Source: Morella rubra
Taxonomy: Eukaryota > Streptophyta > Magnoliopsida > Fagales > Myricaceae
Length of the DNA stretch: 64,000 nt
Assembly (NCBI GenBank): GCA_003952965.2
Contig: CM025853.1
Coordinates: forward strand, 27,475,772-27,539,771
Reading direction: 5' to 3'
In this document: positions 12,901-23,672 of the stretch, one piece after another
Position numbering within the stretch: the stretch's first letter is position 1
How the letters are laid out: every line of letters begins with the position of its first letter
Position numbers and translations under genes: made by a program
The notes under the pieces: model-generated
Databases searched by the model: none
Told to the model about the DNA's origin: nothing
The model's input: the letters and a program-made list of their open reading frames with translations, nothing else

Positions 12901-15442
12901 GTGAGCAACTGATATGACCTAGACCTACCGCGCTTTGCTTGCACGGAACGTATAGCACTCATACAACTTTCAGTACTCACGTGGAAACCTGGAACTAGGA
13001 CCATCCAACAACAAATAAGTTCCAAGCAGGTCGTTTTCCTTAGCTGTTCAAAAGGCGTCGTATAAGTTAGCTGGGAAAGTGGCGTCAAAGCTAAATAATG
13101 AACATTTCTAGTACTATTACAGGTGAATTAAAGCACAGCCGGCTTTGAAATCTGTCGATTCTAAAACACGGTCAAATGGGGATTTTATTTTATTTTTTGG
13201 TATTTTTTCTAGTCTGTTCTTCTGGGGATTTGAATGTAATGGGCTCTAATTATTTAATAAAAATAAGTTTTATATGTTCACTGTGTAGGTAAGCAGGCAG
13301 GATTTGGAGGACACCTACGACGTGCCGTTCAAGGCCTGTGTGGTGGAAGGGAAAGTTGCCAGCGTAATGTGCTCATACAATCAGGTCAATGGAAAGCCCA
13401 CTTGTGCCGATCCTGATCTACTTAAAAAAACCATCCGAGGAGAGTGGCACCTAAACGGGTGAGTCCCTCCAGATTTTATGTAGGGTCCATCACAGTAGAT
13501 AGAAGCGTTGTCGATCATAATCCTCAACTTGTGGGGTCACGGACTGATTGCTGAATGGCTTCTGATTTGGTTTTTTCTATCAAGTGGCTTTGCAATGAGT
13601 TCTAAACCATTCGTTTCTTTTCTGTGGGTCCAAACAGATACATAGTCTCGGACTGTGACTCGGTGGGAGTTCTATACGACAATCAACATTACACGGCCTT
13701 GCCAGAAGAAGCAGCTGCAGAGACAATCAAAGCAGGTCGGCAGTAATATTTGAGCTACTTAACTACGAATGATTATAGTTTTAAGAATTGGACTGCAAAT
13801 TCTTGTGGGATTTTTTTAGAAGATCCTGATCCGGGCTACTTACCTCCTTAATGGATAATTAAAAAGGGCTTCATGTAATGTTACAGGCTTGGATTTAGAC
13901 TGTGGACCCTTCTTGGCAGTACACACAGAGCGGGCTGTGAGCAGAGGCCTGCTGAGTGAGGTTGATGTGAACAATGCTTTGGCGAACACAATTACGGTCC
14001 AGATGAGGCTGGGCATGTTTGACGGCGAGCCATCTGCCCACCCATTTGGTAACTTGGGCCCTAAAGACGTATGCACCCTGGAGCACCAACAGCTAGCCCT
14101 TGAGGCCGCTAGACAAGGAATTGTTCTGCTTCAAAATCGTGGGTCGTCTTTGCCATTGTCCACCAGGCGTCACCGGACTGTAGCAGTCATTGGGCCAAAT
14201 TCTGATGTTACAGTAACGATGATAGGAAACTATGCTGGTAAGTCCTGTATCCACGTTCCATGTGAGACTTTAGTCGCTCGTTCTCTCTTATTTGAACTCT
14301 TATTTTGATACAAGTCTGGGCCTTCAAGCATTCTTTTTCTGGTGCAGGTGTAGCCTGTGGTTTCACAACCCCACTTCAAGGCATAGGGAGATATGTTAGG
14401 ACCATTCACCAAGCAGGGTGCTCCGGGGTTGCCTGCACACAGAACGGACAATTTGGAGCTGCAGAGGCTGCAGCCCAGCAAGCTGATGCGACCGTTTTGG
14501 TAATGGGACTAGACCAATCGATTGAGGCAGAGTTCAGAGACAGGGTTGGGCTACTCTTACCAGGATACCAACAAGAGCTTGTTTCAAGGGTGGCCAGGGC
14601 CTCCAAAGGCCCTACTGTGCTGGTGTTGATGAGCGGCGGGCCAATTGACGTGTCGTTCGCCAAGAAAGATCCGCGTATCAGTGCCATCCTGTGGGCTGGC
14701 TATCCTGGTCAGGCTGGAGGAGCTGCCATTGCTGATGTCTTGTTCGGTACAACCAATCCAGGTACCTATTTATTATACAACTCTGTTCGCCGACTCGGCC
14801 TAGTTTACAGAACGCCTAATGCTCTCATTGTGTTTCGTTTCTCTAGGAGGGAGACTACCTATGACATGGTACCCACAGGACTACCTAGCTAAGGTACCTA
14901 TGACAAATATGGGCATGCGGGCAGATCCACTAAGAGGCTATCCTGGTCGTACCTACCGATTCTATAAGGGCCCTGTAGTCTTCCCTTTTGGTCACGGCTT
15001 GAGCTACACTAAATTCAGCCTCAAACTAGCCCACGCTCCGAAAGATGTTTCAGTACCCTTTGCCAGCCTACGTTCCTCAACAAACTCCACCAACTTCAGC
15101 CATGGTGTCAAGGTCCAGCACACTAAATGCAATATTCTATCACTAAGTGTCCATCTTGATGTAAAAAACAGGGGAAATATGGATGGGACTCATTCGCTTC
15201 TTGTATTCTCGACTCCACCTTCTGGGAAATGGTCCACCCACAAGCAATTAGTAGCCTTCGAGAAAGTTCATGTAGCAGCAGGGTCTGAACAACGGATCAA
15301 GGTTGATATTCACGTGTGCAAGCACCTCACCGTAGTTGACAAGTTTGGAATTCGAAGAATTCCAATGGGTGAACATAAGCTTCAAATCGGAGATGTTGAG
15401 CACTTGATAACAGTGGACGCAAATCTAGAAGAAAACTCTTAA
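9941..15442 (+). CDS. BXL1: GH3 beta-xylosidase / alpha-L-arabinofuranosidase (BXL1-like)
   Basis: Seven exons (9941-10366, 12363-12644, 13289-13458, 13638-13735, 13887-14237, 14348-14761, 14847-15442) join in frame to 778 residues, matching plant BXL proteins of about 770. Residues 1-33 form a signal peptide, so the enzyme is secreted to the cell wall, where the family trims xylose and arabinose side residues from xylan and arabinan. The GH3 N-terminal domain includes [14 protein letters not shown] and [19 protein letters not shown]. Asp298 in [11 protein letters not shown] is the expected nucleophile, and Glu504 in IEAEFRDR is the candidate acid/base. The C-terminal part has [10 protein letters not shown] and a fibronectin III-like domain. 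Residue similarity is strongest to BXL1; which sugar is preferred is inference. Intron 1 is long (1,996 bp) and contains a hAT-like insertion at 11366-11747; the other introns are short. Confidence 0.93.
11366..11747. mobile_element. Non-autonomous hAT-like element in BXL intron 1
   Basis: The 382-bp insert starts CAGGGCCGCTGAAGG and ends with the inverted form of CAGGGCTGGCTCAAGG. It is flanked by an exact 8-bp direct repeat, ATATCGCC (11358-11365 and 11748-11755). Eight-base TSDs and CAGGG-type termini are diagnostic of the hAT superfamily. No transposase is present. It lies about 1 kb from the exon 1 donor and 600 bp from the exon 2 acceptor, so splicing need not be affected. Confidence 0.85.
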
Positions 15443-16677
15443 CAATCATCAAAAGGATGAAGGTTAAGTCAAGCTAGATAATAATATTTGCTCCTAGAAA
15501 ATCTTTTCCAAATAAGCCACTCTGAGAAGAAGAAAAAACAGAGCCTCCAAAAGTGGACATAACTGTAAGATAAGAACAGAAGAACAGAAGAACAAAGAAC
15601 AAAATAGTGCTTTGAATTTTCATGATTTCTGAGTGCAATATTTAGAATACTTAAGGGTTTCAATCCGTTCCATTTGTGAACACATGTATGATTGAAAAAT
15701 TGTAAAAACAGATTCAGCACTTGGGATTTCTATAGATTTGAAGTCCATTGTTTGCATGAAGAATGTGAATAAAAGGTATTTGAAGCTTGGGATTTCTTCT
15801 GTTCTGTTCTCGCATGGATGCTTCAGCTTGCAATGCGTAGCCTGAAGGAACATGAAATTCCAGATCTTTATTTTCACACTCCAACGAAAATACCGGTGGA
15901 AGAACTGTCGGCACGAGAGGGTAACTTACACGTGACTGAATGTATCGTCCGGTTTTTTGAGTTGCCAACTGATAGCGACATCCTGACGGGCATAAAGCTA
16001 TATGAATTATGAACCATAACTCCTCTAATTTTTTACTCCTCCCATTCATTTCACTTTTTTTAAAAAAAAATTTTAATTTTTGTTTTGGTTTATAATATAG
16101 TTCTCAAGTCTCCTACGCCATAAGTACTCCTGCACCATCCCTGAACCTCACTCTCACCCACCCCCATCTTGTGGGGGTTCTAATTAAGCAGATTTTTTTT
16201 TTCCTCCAAATTTACTTCCTTTTTTCTATATATCCTTCAATTTGTTCCGTTAGCCCTTCCACATCACAGATTTGATCTTCTACATATTTCATATATTCTT
16301 ATCTTAGCTACCAATTCTCTCATCTCTCTCTCTCTCTCTTCTCATTGGCTCCCTTTTTTCACACTTTCGTCTTTCTTCCTCTTGCATCTCCTTTTCTCCT
16401 TCTGCAAGGTAATGCCAAGATCCTCCCCCATCGCTCTCTCTCTCTCTCTCTCTAGCTTTTCCTTTTGTTTCTGCCTGTGACTGCCTTTATAATTAGGTTT
16501 GCCTTCCACCCATTAGTCAGTTCAGTTGCCTTAGGAACCTTTCTCTATCACCACCACCACACACCGTCTCTGACATAAGGTTTTCTTGTTCCATTATTCT
16601 GCATAACCTTAAGATCAAGTTCTGCTTCTTCCCATATTCTCTAATGCTGGTGAGTTCTTTCCACAGGAGGACCTGAG
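15443..16677. other. Intergenic region and 5' leader of the endosulfine gene
   Basis: The first part is the 3' UTR of the beta-xylosidase gene. From about 16140 the + strand becomes pyrimidine-rich, with CT microsatellite tracts near 16324-16340 and 16433-16454, typical of plant 5' UTRs. A GT-AG intron at about 16409-16666 would fit inside the leader (donor AAG|GTAATG, acceptor CCACAG). No other gene is recognised. Confidence 0.5.
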
Positions 16678-18890
16678 ATGGCGGATTGCAACAGAGGTCA
16701 TGAAGACTGTTATGCTGCCCAGGACAATGAGGTACGCATCACTGTTCATCGTCTTCCCACAGACATTTTTTTTCCTCTGGTAATCTGTTCTCAGAAACGC
16801 AAACGTTTCTGCACAACATATCAATATCCATACATGTGTACTTCTCTATCAATAAACAAAAACTAGGGAAGAATGAAAGATATTTGAAAGTAATCGGAAG
16901 CCATAGAATCCCCGGCACCTGGTTTTGAGCAACTCAGGCCGCAACCAACCACACATCAGTCTCAACGTCCTTTTAACTGGAGGGCTACCTAACATCTCCG
17001 ACAATAATGTGAGTGATGGGAGGGATTGGTATTTTCACAACTTACGTGGATTGATTTGTCCGCCGGCCATAGACGTTTACTCTTGCTATAATTTCCTAAA
17101 AAATATCGATTGCATAAATTTCTACTTTCCATTTATTTTCCTTAACGTTATTCTTTTTCTTTTTGTGTCGTTTCATCCCAAAAGTAAGTTATATATTACC
17201 TTAATTAATTTCTCTCTTGTTAATTATGGACCCGATTCCAATCGAAACAGCAATGATTTCTTTCTTTTGGCGTTCTTGGCCAGTTGGCCTAAGGATTTTG
17301 CTTTAGATTTTTGTGGGGGCCAAATGGGTCCTACATCCAACGGTTAGTAATAAGACATGATGGAGTGTATGCTTAATTTGGTGAAATTATACTAGGTGTT
17401 ACATGGATATGCTCTTTGATATGTCGGCAGAATGTACATCGACTAGCCACCGGTTAACATTAAAAGTATACAACCTAATTAGTTGTCAGCCTGTCACGTT
17501 ATTCACGTATACTTTGTTTTTGTCATCCAAAACGACACGTTTAAGAAGAAGGTTCTCTAAAAACCTACATGATTTGTCCTGGTACACAATTTGCTTCTAA
17601 TTAGGTCTGACTATTACTAATTAAGGAATTAATTAATGACCCAACTCCCAACTTAGAATATTTTTATTTTAAAAAAAGGTCGTCCCAATTCCCAGATTTG
17701 TTATTCCTCCGTTTTGAATCCTTCAAAAGTAGGAAAAACAAAAAGTTTCACCAAATTTCATTGAATTATCTAGAAAAATTAGTCTGAACACGAGGAGGAC
17801 CAATTCTTTTGAATTTTTTAGGTAAGGAATTAGACCTGTTTTAGCTGACTTTTCTGAATCTGGCTAGAGTTTATATGACCAGTTCTTAGACCGCACCTAA
17901 TTGCTTGGACTGCTTGCGTTAGGTTAGGTTTCTCCAAAATCTAGTCAAGTCAAGCTTTCTTGTCTTTTAGTAAATTCATAACTTTCTTTTTTAGTGGAAG
18001 AATTTAAAGTATATATATTTCATACTTAAATTGAAACGATGAGTCTAAATGTCGTACATGGATATTTTTTTCCGCTCCTTGTTGAATCATTCCAAGTTCA
18101 GACTTGAATGGTTTTCCTTCTATTTCTCTCAAACCAAACATACATGTAGTAGTTGAGTTTAAATGGGTTGGTCCGAAATTGGAATAGTTTTCCACAACAT
18201 TTTTTTTTTACTTCAATTAACAACCTTGTTGTGTACCCTTTTGGAACTAAAAGGAAATAAATAAATAAGTTTGATCGTACAGACAATATTAGCCATGGTT
18301 AACCAAAATCAATCTCTGTAAATGGTTTTCAGTTTTTCTGATAATCTTTGTTTCTTTTTTGGGTGGTGTATTTTCACAGGCAACAACACCCACAGGGAAG
18401 AAGTACGGAGGGCTCATGCCAAAGAAAAAGCCATTGATTTCGAATGTAATATAATATGATTCTCTATTAGATCAGATTCTATTTAATTCTTCTAAGAGAA
18501 TGAACTTAAAACCTGTTTCTTGTACGGTTGTAGGGTCATGAACGTGCATTTTTTGATTCAGCAGACTGGGCATTGTGCAAGGTAAAGTATTGACATATTT
18601 TCTCCCAGCAATTTATATATTTTCTTGTATTAATATGTAAATTAAATGGTGTGTACAGCAAGGTGCTGGAGAAAATAAAAAATCAGCAGCGGCTGTGGAG
18701 AACTTGCGACCAAAGCTACAGAGAACACCCCACCAAATACTACCTCCTAGGAGACCTGCTTGTACATCTGGTCCGGATAGCCTGGTGAGTGTACCCAACT
18801 GCTCTCTGCTTATATATTCTTTGGCCTTTTTTGTAGGCTGTGCAATGCGATTTTATTTACTTCTGGTTTTGGATGTTGCAGGCAGAGTAG
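16678..18890 (+). CDS. Endosulfine / ARPP19-family protein
   Basis: Five exons (16678-16731, 18380-18445, 18534-18581, 18659-18784, 18882-18890) give a 100-residue protein, normal for the plant family. The conserved block runs from KKYGGLMPKKKPLIS to GHERAFFDSADWALCKQ (about residues 25-57). Ser49 in FDSADW matches the serine that Greatwall kinase phosphorylates in the animal FDSGDY motif. Phosphorylated endosulfine inhibits PP2A-B55 in animals and yeast; the same role in plants is inference. The final exon codes only Ala-Glu-stop. Intron 1 is 1.6 kb. The first 18 residues are poorly conserved, so the start rests on in-frame splicing and the lack of an upstream ATG in the short leader exon. 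Confidence 0.88.
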
Positions 18891-20784
18891 AATTGCTCAG
18901 GAAGTGAAGAAGATGTGTGATGTTGTCATAGATTAAATCTTATTGGAGAAAAAAAAAAGGAAACAGACAAGGATCTTATTGTTCGTAAAATGGCATATGT
19001 GGAGTGTTGTGTATGTCCATTAGCTTCTAATAAAATGGTTTCCCTTGTATGAGATGGATGCTCTGTTTCAAGCTTTGCGTATAAACAAATATCTGCTTTA
19101 TTTCATGAACCTCAATTAAACCAAAATACTCCACGACTAATGTGACTAAAGTCTGATTGTGATGTTTGACAAGCAAAAATTTTAAGAATTTTGAGATTGC
19201 AGGAGAAAATTGTTTAGTTTGACTTTTTATGAGAATTATATAAAAATTAGTGAAAAAGTTGAAAAATATTTTATCATAGAATGATTTTTATTAGAACTTG
19301 TTTAGAAGAAAAGAGAGACAATATTTAATTTTTTTTAATAAAAAAAATATTGAAGTCGGTGTCAGAAGCTATTAGAATTTGTGTCAAAATTTTGAGATAT
19401 TTTGATGTTTGGTTCTAGTTTTTTTTGAATTTTTTATTAAAAAGTTAAAAAATATATCCAAACATCTTCCTAGTCTCCTATGTTTGGCTGCCTCAACGAC
19501 TCTTCTTCAGCCGGGGGGAGGGTTCTTCTTGTTGACCATTCTAAAAGCCTAAAGGTCAAAAAGGCTGGAAAGGTGATTCGTGCTGCTAAGGTCAAGATAG
19601 CCGTTATAGAATTTTGTCCATTTGCTCGTCCTTCAGCCAAAATATGGGCCAGGAAGATATTGAAAAAGACTCGTGGCCTGCAAACAAATAGGGGGGAATA
19701 AGCGCATTCCAAATATTTGGCTGTCAAAGGTCACCTTATCTTCAGTATCCAACCTTTTGATCTTTTTGCCTCTAAATCCACATCCCAAGGCCTTTTTTCA
19801 AGTGTGGCATGACATGTTCCAGGACTCTTGTTGTTTTTGTTGACTCTTATTGTTGCTTAAAACATGTTTTCCTTTGGATTTCATCAGCGACCCAACTTGC
19901 TGAAACAGGACAAAGAAAAGACAGAATCCCACAACTTGCTAAAATAAAGCAAATCATCTTGGTTTTATTCTTCGTGGCAATGATCAATCAATTGATCATT
20001 GCACTGCAAGTTAACAGGCATATTGAAAGCCAAAATGGAACCTTTTATTCAAAACCTTTTCCTTTGGATTTCAGTCAGCAACACAAAACATCAAACCTCT
20101 CAGCCTCATCAAATTGCACATATTCCACATCAAGGATCTCAAAAAAAGATAAATGGATTGACTTAGAATGAGATTGGTCAAGAGTTCCCGACCATTTCAG
20201 GCATCTGCTGTGTTTAGGATAAAGATAGAGGAATGCTTGTGAGTTTGAACTGATTTTCATTTTGTTAAACAGGATTGTGCATCGTTTGGCTCGATGGGCT
20301 GCCTCGTAATTTTTATCCAGAGGCTATCCCAATATTTTTGAGCATTTTCTTGATCTTATCTGGACTTATGGGGAGAATGGATAACCCATAATTATGTCAT
20401 TTCGTTTTCTATTAATAAATAGAGTTTTGGACTGATTTATCAACTAGGCAGAGTGGCACATCTCTCTCTCTCTTTGGGCGTGGGTGACGTTTTGTCAGCT
20501 CTCGAGCTGGGATGGGTAGGATTGACCCAAAAAGAAAAAGTGGTCATCGTCAGCTCCAAGCCTCTAATCTCCGTTGCCTTTCTTATGCTCGAGTATGGGC
20601 CCAAAACCCAATTTCAAGTGGGCTATAGTTAACCGGCCTGTTTTTCCAACACGTCATGACTAATGGCCCATAATGTTTGGGATTGGAGATTAGAATCAAG
20701 ATTTTCCTGTCGTTAGAGAGAGAGAGGGGAAAAAAAAGCAGCAGTGAAAAACTTGAAAAAGGGCTTAGCCCCACCACGCCGAAA
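18891..20784. other. Intergenic region with a Tourist-like relic
   Basis: After the endosulfine 3' UTR, about 19160-19475 is AT-rich with GATGTTTG at its left and CCAAACATC at its right, plus the motif GTGAAAAAGTTG shared with the MITEs near 56 and 58.6 kb. It is probably an old member of that family, but no TSD is clear. An ORF at 19480-19701 has no recognisable domain. The rest contains nothing I can name. Confidence 0.4.
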
Positions 20785-21250
20785 ATGAAGAAGAGCGAGA
20801 AAACCAGGACAGGTTCTATACGGTTTTATAAATAAACTGGCCTGAATTTGGTGCTCGTTCGACGAGGGACATGAGAGGGACATCTTCCATAGCATCCAGG
20901 GCTTCACCTGCACTGCGAAACCTACCTGAAGAGGCTTACAAGCAGAAGAGACTTGAGAGGGATACCCCATCAAAGGCCAAATCCAAGAAAGTCACTAACA
21001 AGACGTGTTCAAGCAACTTTGAAGCTCTTTCAAGTGTCAAACCTTCTCCACTAAACTCTCACTTGAGAAATCCTAGCTCAGTCTCCATTTCAAAGACTCC
21101 CATTCCAGCTGGTCAACGCAAACTGAATATTAAACCAATTGATCACCAGCACCTTTCTCAGATTCTGTCAAGAAAAGACTGGTTTATATTGCTAAACCAC
21201 GAGGCCAAGACGAGGAGGATCATTTTGGATCCTCAATTTGTGGTGAGTGT

Positions 21251-21893
21251 CTTGCAAAATCAAGAAAACCCATTATACCTTTTGAAGTTTTATATCTGGG
21301 TGTCGAATATCGACCCCGTGTTCGCAAATAATCAATCGGTTAGAGGTGTCTTAGCTAACACTCTTTATAGGAAAGGTCCTGTTGTTTTGTCTATTGAGTT
21401 GCTTCAGGACATCAGGAATTCTGGTTGTCGGGTTACGGAAGACCTGCTTTGTGTATTGATTGGTAGCTGGGGGAGATTGGGGTTGGCAAAATATTGTGCT
21501 GAAGTTTTTGGCCAGATTTCATTTTTGGGTCTCAGTCCTACCACGAGGTTGTATAATGCGGTTATAGATGCATTGGTGAAAGCCAATTCACTTGACATGG
21601 CCTATTTGAAATTCCAACAGATGACCGCTGATAACTGCAATCCTGATAGGTTCACATATAATATCTTAATTCATGGAGTTTGCAAGATTGGTGTGGTGGA
21701 TGAGGCGCTTCGTCTGGTCAAACAGATGGAGATCATGGAATATACACCAAATGTGTTCACGTATACAATATTGATTGACGGTTTCTGTAATGCAAAGAGA
21801 GTTGATGAAGCGTTTAGGCTTTTAGAGACGATGGTAGAGCGAAATGTGAGTCCCAGTGAAGCTACTATTAGATCATTGGTTTACGGGGTGTTT
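21251..21893 (+). repeat. Tandem duplication inside the PPR gene, copy 1
   Basis: This 643-bp unit starts CTTGCAAAATCAAG and ends GGGGTGTTT, and is followed directly by copy 2. Translations of the two copies are identical, and I saw no base difference on reading both. The length is 3n+1, so the repeat shifts the reading frame. Confidence 0.95.
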
Positions 21894-22536
21894 CTTGCAA
21901 AATCAAGAAAACCCATTATACCTTTTGAAGTTTTATATCTGGGTGTCGAATATCGACCCCGTGTTCGCAAATAATCAATCGGTTAGAGGTGTCTTAGCTA
22001 ACACTCTTTATAGGAAAGGTCCTGTTGTTTTGTCTATTGAGTTGCTTCAGGACATCAGGAATTCTGGTTGTCGGGTTACGGAAGACCTGCTTTGTGTATT
22101 GATTGGTAGCTGGGGGAGATTGGGGTTGGCAAAATATTGTGCTGAAGTTTTTGGCCAGATTTCATTTTTGGGTCTCAGTCCTACCACGAGGTTGTATAAT
22201 GCGGTTATAGATGCATTGGTGAAAGCCAATTCACTTGACATGGCCTATTTGAAATTCCAACAGATGACCGCTGATAACTGCAATCCTGATAGGTTCACAT
22301 ATAATATCTTAATTCATGGAGTTTGCAAGATTGGTGTGGTGGATGAGGCGCTTCGTCTGGTCAAACAGATGGAGATCATGGAATATACACCAAATGTGTT
22401 CACGTATACAATATTGATTGACGGTTTCTGTAATGCAAAGAGAGTTGATGAAGCGTTTAGGCTTTTAGAGACGATGGTAGAGCGAAATGTGAGTCCCAGT
22501 GAAGCTACTATTAGATCATTGGTTTACGGGGTGTTT
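21894..22536 (+). repeat. Tandem duplication inside the PPR gene, copy 2
   Basis: Second copy of the 643-bp unit, continuing after GGGGTGTTT into unique sequence (CGTTGTGTAGCCCC). Only about two bases (TC) are shared between the original flanks at the junction, so the event used little or no homology. Confidence 0.95.
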
Positions 22537-22680
22537 CGTTGTGTAGCCCCTGGGAAGGCTTTTGAGTTGTTATCGAGTTTTGTGGAAAGGGAGCATTTCT
22601 TGTCTAAATTAGCTTATAATCCTATATTGTATTGCCTCTCGGATAAATCTATGGCGAAAGAGGCAGCTATATTTTTAAGA

Positions 22681-22714
22681 AACTGTCAGGCAAAAGGTTT
22701 TTTGCCTGACAGTT
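22681..22714. repeat. Perfect 15-bp inverted repeat in PPR coding sequence
   Basis: AACTGTCAGGCAAAA at 22681-22695 and its exact reverse complement at 22700-22714 are separated by GGTT. They would form a stable hairpin in RNA or single-stranded DNA. It codes for part of a PPR (NCQAKGFLPDSS) and ends 35 bases before the frameshift at 22749. Confidence 0.85.
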
Positions 22715-23672
22715 CAACCTTCAATACGGTGGTGCCTTGTCTGATAAAGGGCTAGATTTGAGTGATACTTGTGAGGTATTTCAAAGTTTTATACAGCAAG
22801 GAATGAAGCCGGGGTTTAGTACATATCTTGCACTAATTGAAGCTGCATACAAGGCTGGAAAAAGTGAGGAGGGGAATAAATTTTTAGATCAAATGGTTAA
22901 GGATGGACTTGTATCAAATGTCTATTCTTATAATATGGTAATCAATTGCTTCGGTAAGGCAAATAAGATGGACAAGGCATCTGAGACTTTCAGGGACATG
23001 CAGCATAGAGGAATTGCTCCCAACCTTGTTACCTACAATACCCTTATTAGTGGGTATTGCAAGGATGGAGAGCTAGGTAAGGCTCGGGAACTCTTGGTGA
23101 TGCTTTTAGAACACGGATTTAAGCCTGATATATTCACATTCAGTTCAATAATAGATGGCCTTTGTCGAGCACACCAGATTGGGGAAGCTGTTGATTGTTT
23201 CACTGAAATGGTTGAGTGGGGTGTCACACCAAATGCTGTCACATATAACATATTGATCCGCGCTTTGTGTATCATTGGGGATGTTGCTAGAGCAATTAGA
23301 CTTTTAAGAAAGATGCAAGCCAATGGAATAAGCCCAGATGCTTTCTCATTCAATGCTCTTATTCAAAGTTTTTGCAGGCTAGATAAGGTTGAAAAAGTTC
23401 AGAACCTTTTAATTTCCATGGCGAAACTAGGTCTGCATCCTGACAATTATACATACAGTGCTTTGATCAAGGCGCTGTGCAAATGCAGTAGATTAGTTGA
23501 AGCTAAGGAGATGTTTTACTCCATGGAAGCAAATGGTTGCATTCCTGATTCTTATACATGTAACTTAATTTTGGAAACTCTGCTTCAGCTGGCCCACTTT
23601 GAAGAGGCTCAGAATTTGATTAAGAGATGTAGTGAGAGGGGGATTTTTCTGAAATCCAATCCTGACGTGTAG

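Larger units (their letters stand above)
20871..23672 (+). pseudogene. PPR40-like pentatricopeptide repeat gene, interrupted as assembled
   Basis: One intronless P-class PPR gene appears as three overlapping reading frames: 20871-21974, 21856-22755 and 22737-23672. The N-terminus (MRGTSSIASRASPALR) is basic and Ser/Arg-rich like a mitochondrial presequence. It is followed by RKDWFILLNHEAKTRRI and then PPR repeats such as TYNILIHGVCK and TYTILIDGFCN. Sequence resembles Arabidopsis PPR40 (At3g16890), which is associated with mitochondrial complex III; that ortholog call is from memory. Two lesions break it. An exact 643-bp tandem duplication (21251-21893 and 21894-22536) shifts the frame by one and ends frame 1 at 21974. 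A missing base near the GGG at 22749-22751 ends frame 2. A 16-residue upstream ORF precedes it at 20785-20835. Whether the breaks are real or assembly errors is open. Confidence 0.85.

Noticed and set aside
19480..19701. Lys-rich ORF and its antisense partner
   Set aside because: No domain is recognised and neither strand shows splice or promoter support.
20871..23672. Three separate neighbouring PPR genes
   Set aside because: The frames overlap, share an identical 643-bp block and together make one PPR40-like protein, so it is one broken gene.
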